The translations under genes and the position numbers were made by a program. From a bacterium (GTDB lineage Bacteria > Bacillota_I > Bacilli_A > RFN20 > DUOF01): a DNA stretch of 5,060 nt. Positions 4,205 to 5,060 of this stretch are shown here, piece after piece (positions within the stretch are counted from its first letter, which is position 1; every line of letters begins with the position of its first letter). Where the stretch lies: assembly GCA_012839015.1 (NCBI GenBank), contig DUOF01000018.1, forward strand, positions 1 through 5,060, written 5' to 3'. Under the pieces are notes generated by a model, which saw nothing but the letters and a program-made list of their open reading frames with translations, was not told the origin of the DNA and did not search any database.

Positions 4205-5060
4205 ATGTCTAAAATATTAGCGGTTAATGCAGGTAGCTCTTCTTTAAAGTTTCAATTATTTGAAGGAGATCGTGAGGAAGTAATAACTTCAGGTGTAATT
4301 GAAAGAATCGGTATGGAGGACGCTATTTTCACAATCAAGTATGACGGTGAAAAGAATAAGAGGGTTTTACCGATAAAGGATCACAGCGTTGCAGTTAACC
4401 TGCTACTTGAATCTTTAATTGAATTTAAAATTGTTGAAAGTATTAATGAAATTAGTGGTGTGGGACACAGAGTTGTCCATGGAGGAGAGTTATTTAATTC
4501 CTCAATCGTAGTAACAAATGAAGTAGTGGAGAACCTTAAAAAGATTAATGACCTAGCACCACTTCATAATCCGGCCAATATCGGCGGATATGAAGCCTTT
4601 AAAGAGGTTTTACCAGGTGTAGGGCACGTATTTGTCTTTGATACAGCTTTTCACTCTACTATGGAAAAGGAGGAGTTCTTATATCCGCTTCCATATGAGT
4701 ATTATGAAAAGTATGGGGTAAGAAGATACGGAGCCCATGGTACTTCTCATTATTATGTATCTAATGAATACATAACTAGAAACAACCTAGAAAAAAGTAA
4801 GATAATTACTTGTCACATTGGTAATGGTGCTAGTATAACAGCGATTAAAGATGGCAAATGTATTGCTACTTCAATGGGCTTTACTCCTTTAAGTGGAGTT
4901 ATGATGGGCACTAGATGCGGGGATGTAGATCCGGCGATAGTAACTTATATCATGGAGAAAAAAGGTTTAACAGCAGAAGAGGTATTAAATGAATTTAACA
5001 AGAAATCTGGATTACTAGGAGTTAGTGAACTTTCTAATGATTCTAGGGAGATAGAAGATG
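4205..5060 (+). CDS. ackA: Acetate kinase (3' end beyond window)
   Basis: Acetate kinase interconverts acetyl phosphate plus ADP with acetate plus ATP. It makes ATP at the end of fermentation with phosphotransacetylase and sets the acetyl-phosphate pool. The frame is open through the window edge: 285 codons of an expected 400 or so. Expected active-site residues, named by analogy with the Methanosarcina enzyme, are Asn8 and the SSSLK phosphate-binding stretch (11-15), Arg89 in GHRVVHGGE, Asp146 in FDTAFH, His178 in YGAHGTSH, the CHIGNGAS segment (203-210), and Arg237 in MGTRCGD. The late catalytic Glu and the rest of the C-terminal domain are outside the window. It follows a terminator and has its own SigA-type promoter, so it looks vegetatively expressed and separate from the spore genes upstream. 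Confidence 0.97.
   Translation, partial: MSKILAVNAGSSSLKFQLFEGDREEVITSGVIERIGMEDAIFTIKYDGEKNKRVLPIKDHSVAVNLLLESLIEFKIVESINEISGVGHRVVHGGELFNSSIVVTNEVVENLKKINDLAPLHNPANIGGYEAFKEVLPGVGHVFVFDTAFHSTMEKEEFLYPLPYEYYEKYGVRRYGAHGTSHYYVSNEYITRNNLEKSKIITCHIGNGASITAIKDGKCIATSMGFTPLSGVMMGTRCGDVDPAIVTYIMEKKGLTAEEVLNEFNKKSGLLGVSELSNDSREIED

Noticed and set aside
1..5060. Mycoplasma-type genetic code, suggested by the low GC
   Set aside because: ezrA ends at TGA in the expected place, Trp is encoded by TGG, and no TGA occurs within the genes. The presence of spore genes also argues against a wall-less mollicute.
1..5060. Mobile element, CRISPR array, tRNA or rRNA
   Set aside because: No transposase or integrase frame, no spaced repeats of CRISPR length and no cloverleaf or rRNA sequence is visible; nearly all bases are accounted for by the listed genes.

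Overview
This is a chromosomal stretch from a low-GC, endospore-forming Bacillota, most likely of the class Bacilli or a related Erysipelotrichia-like lineage. I infer this from the strongly AT-rich sequence, the strong AAGGAGG-type ribosome binding sites, an alpha/beta-type small acid-soluble spore protein, a GerW/YtfJ spore protein, and an EzrA-type cell division protein. TGG encodes Trp and TGA is used as a stop (end of ezrA), so the code is the standard bacterial one and not the Mycoplasma code. All genes lie on the + strand.

Positions 1-2840 look like one transcription unit. It starts inside ezrA (FtsZ-ring regulator, 3' part only). It continues into a cysteine desulfurase that overlaps ezrA by 8 bases, then into thiI, which overlaps the desulfurase by 1 base. 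The unit ends at a hairpin terminator whose loop contains the thiI stop codon. The desulfurase and ThiI form a sulfur-relay pair: the desulfurase takes sulfur from cysteine and ThiI places it on tRNA uridine 8. This ThiI has no rhodanese domain.

Positions 2841-4136 carry spore genes. A 140-base intergenic region with candidate forespore-type promoters and a 15-base palindrome precedes the SASP gene, which ends in a strong terminator. The next gene follows at once: a short membrane-anchored DUF2953/YtfI-like protein. It overlaps the GerW/YtfJ gene by 47 bases, and a third terminator follows.

Positions 4137-5060 contain a likely SigA promoter and acetate kinase (ackA), cut off by the window edge after 285 codons.

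The gene order ezrA, cysteine desulfurase, thiI, sspA, ytfI, gerW, ackA is, as I recall it, a condensed version of the Bacillus subtilis ytxx-region order. I see no mobile element, CRISPR array, RNA gene or clear new defence or metabolic system. The notable points are about gene compaction, overlapping signals and regulation.
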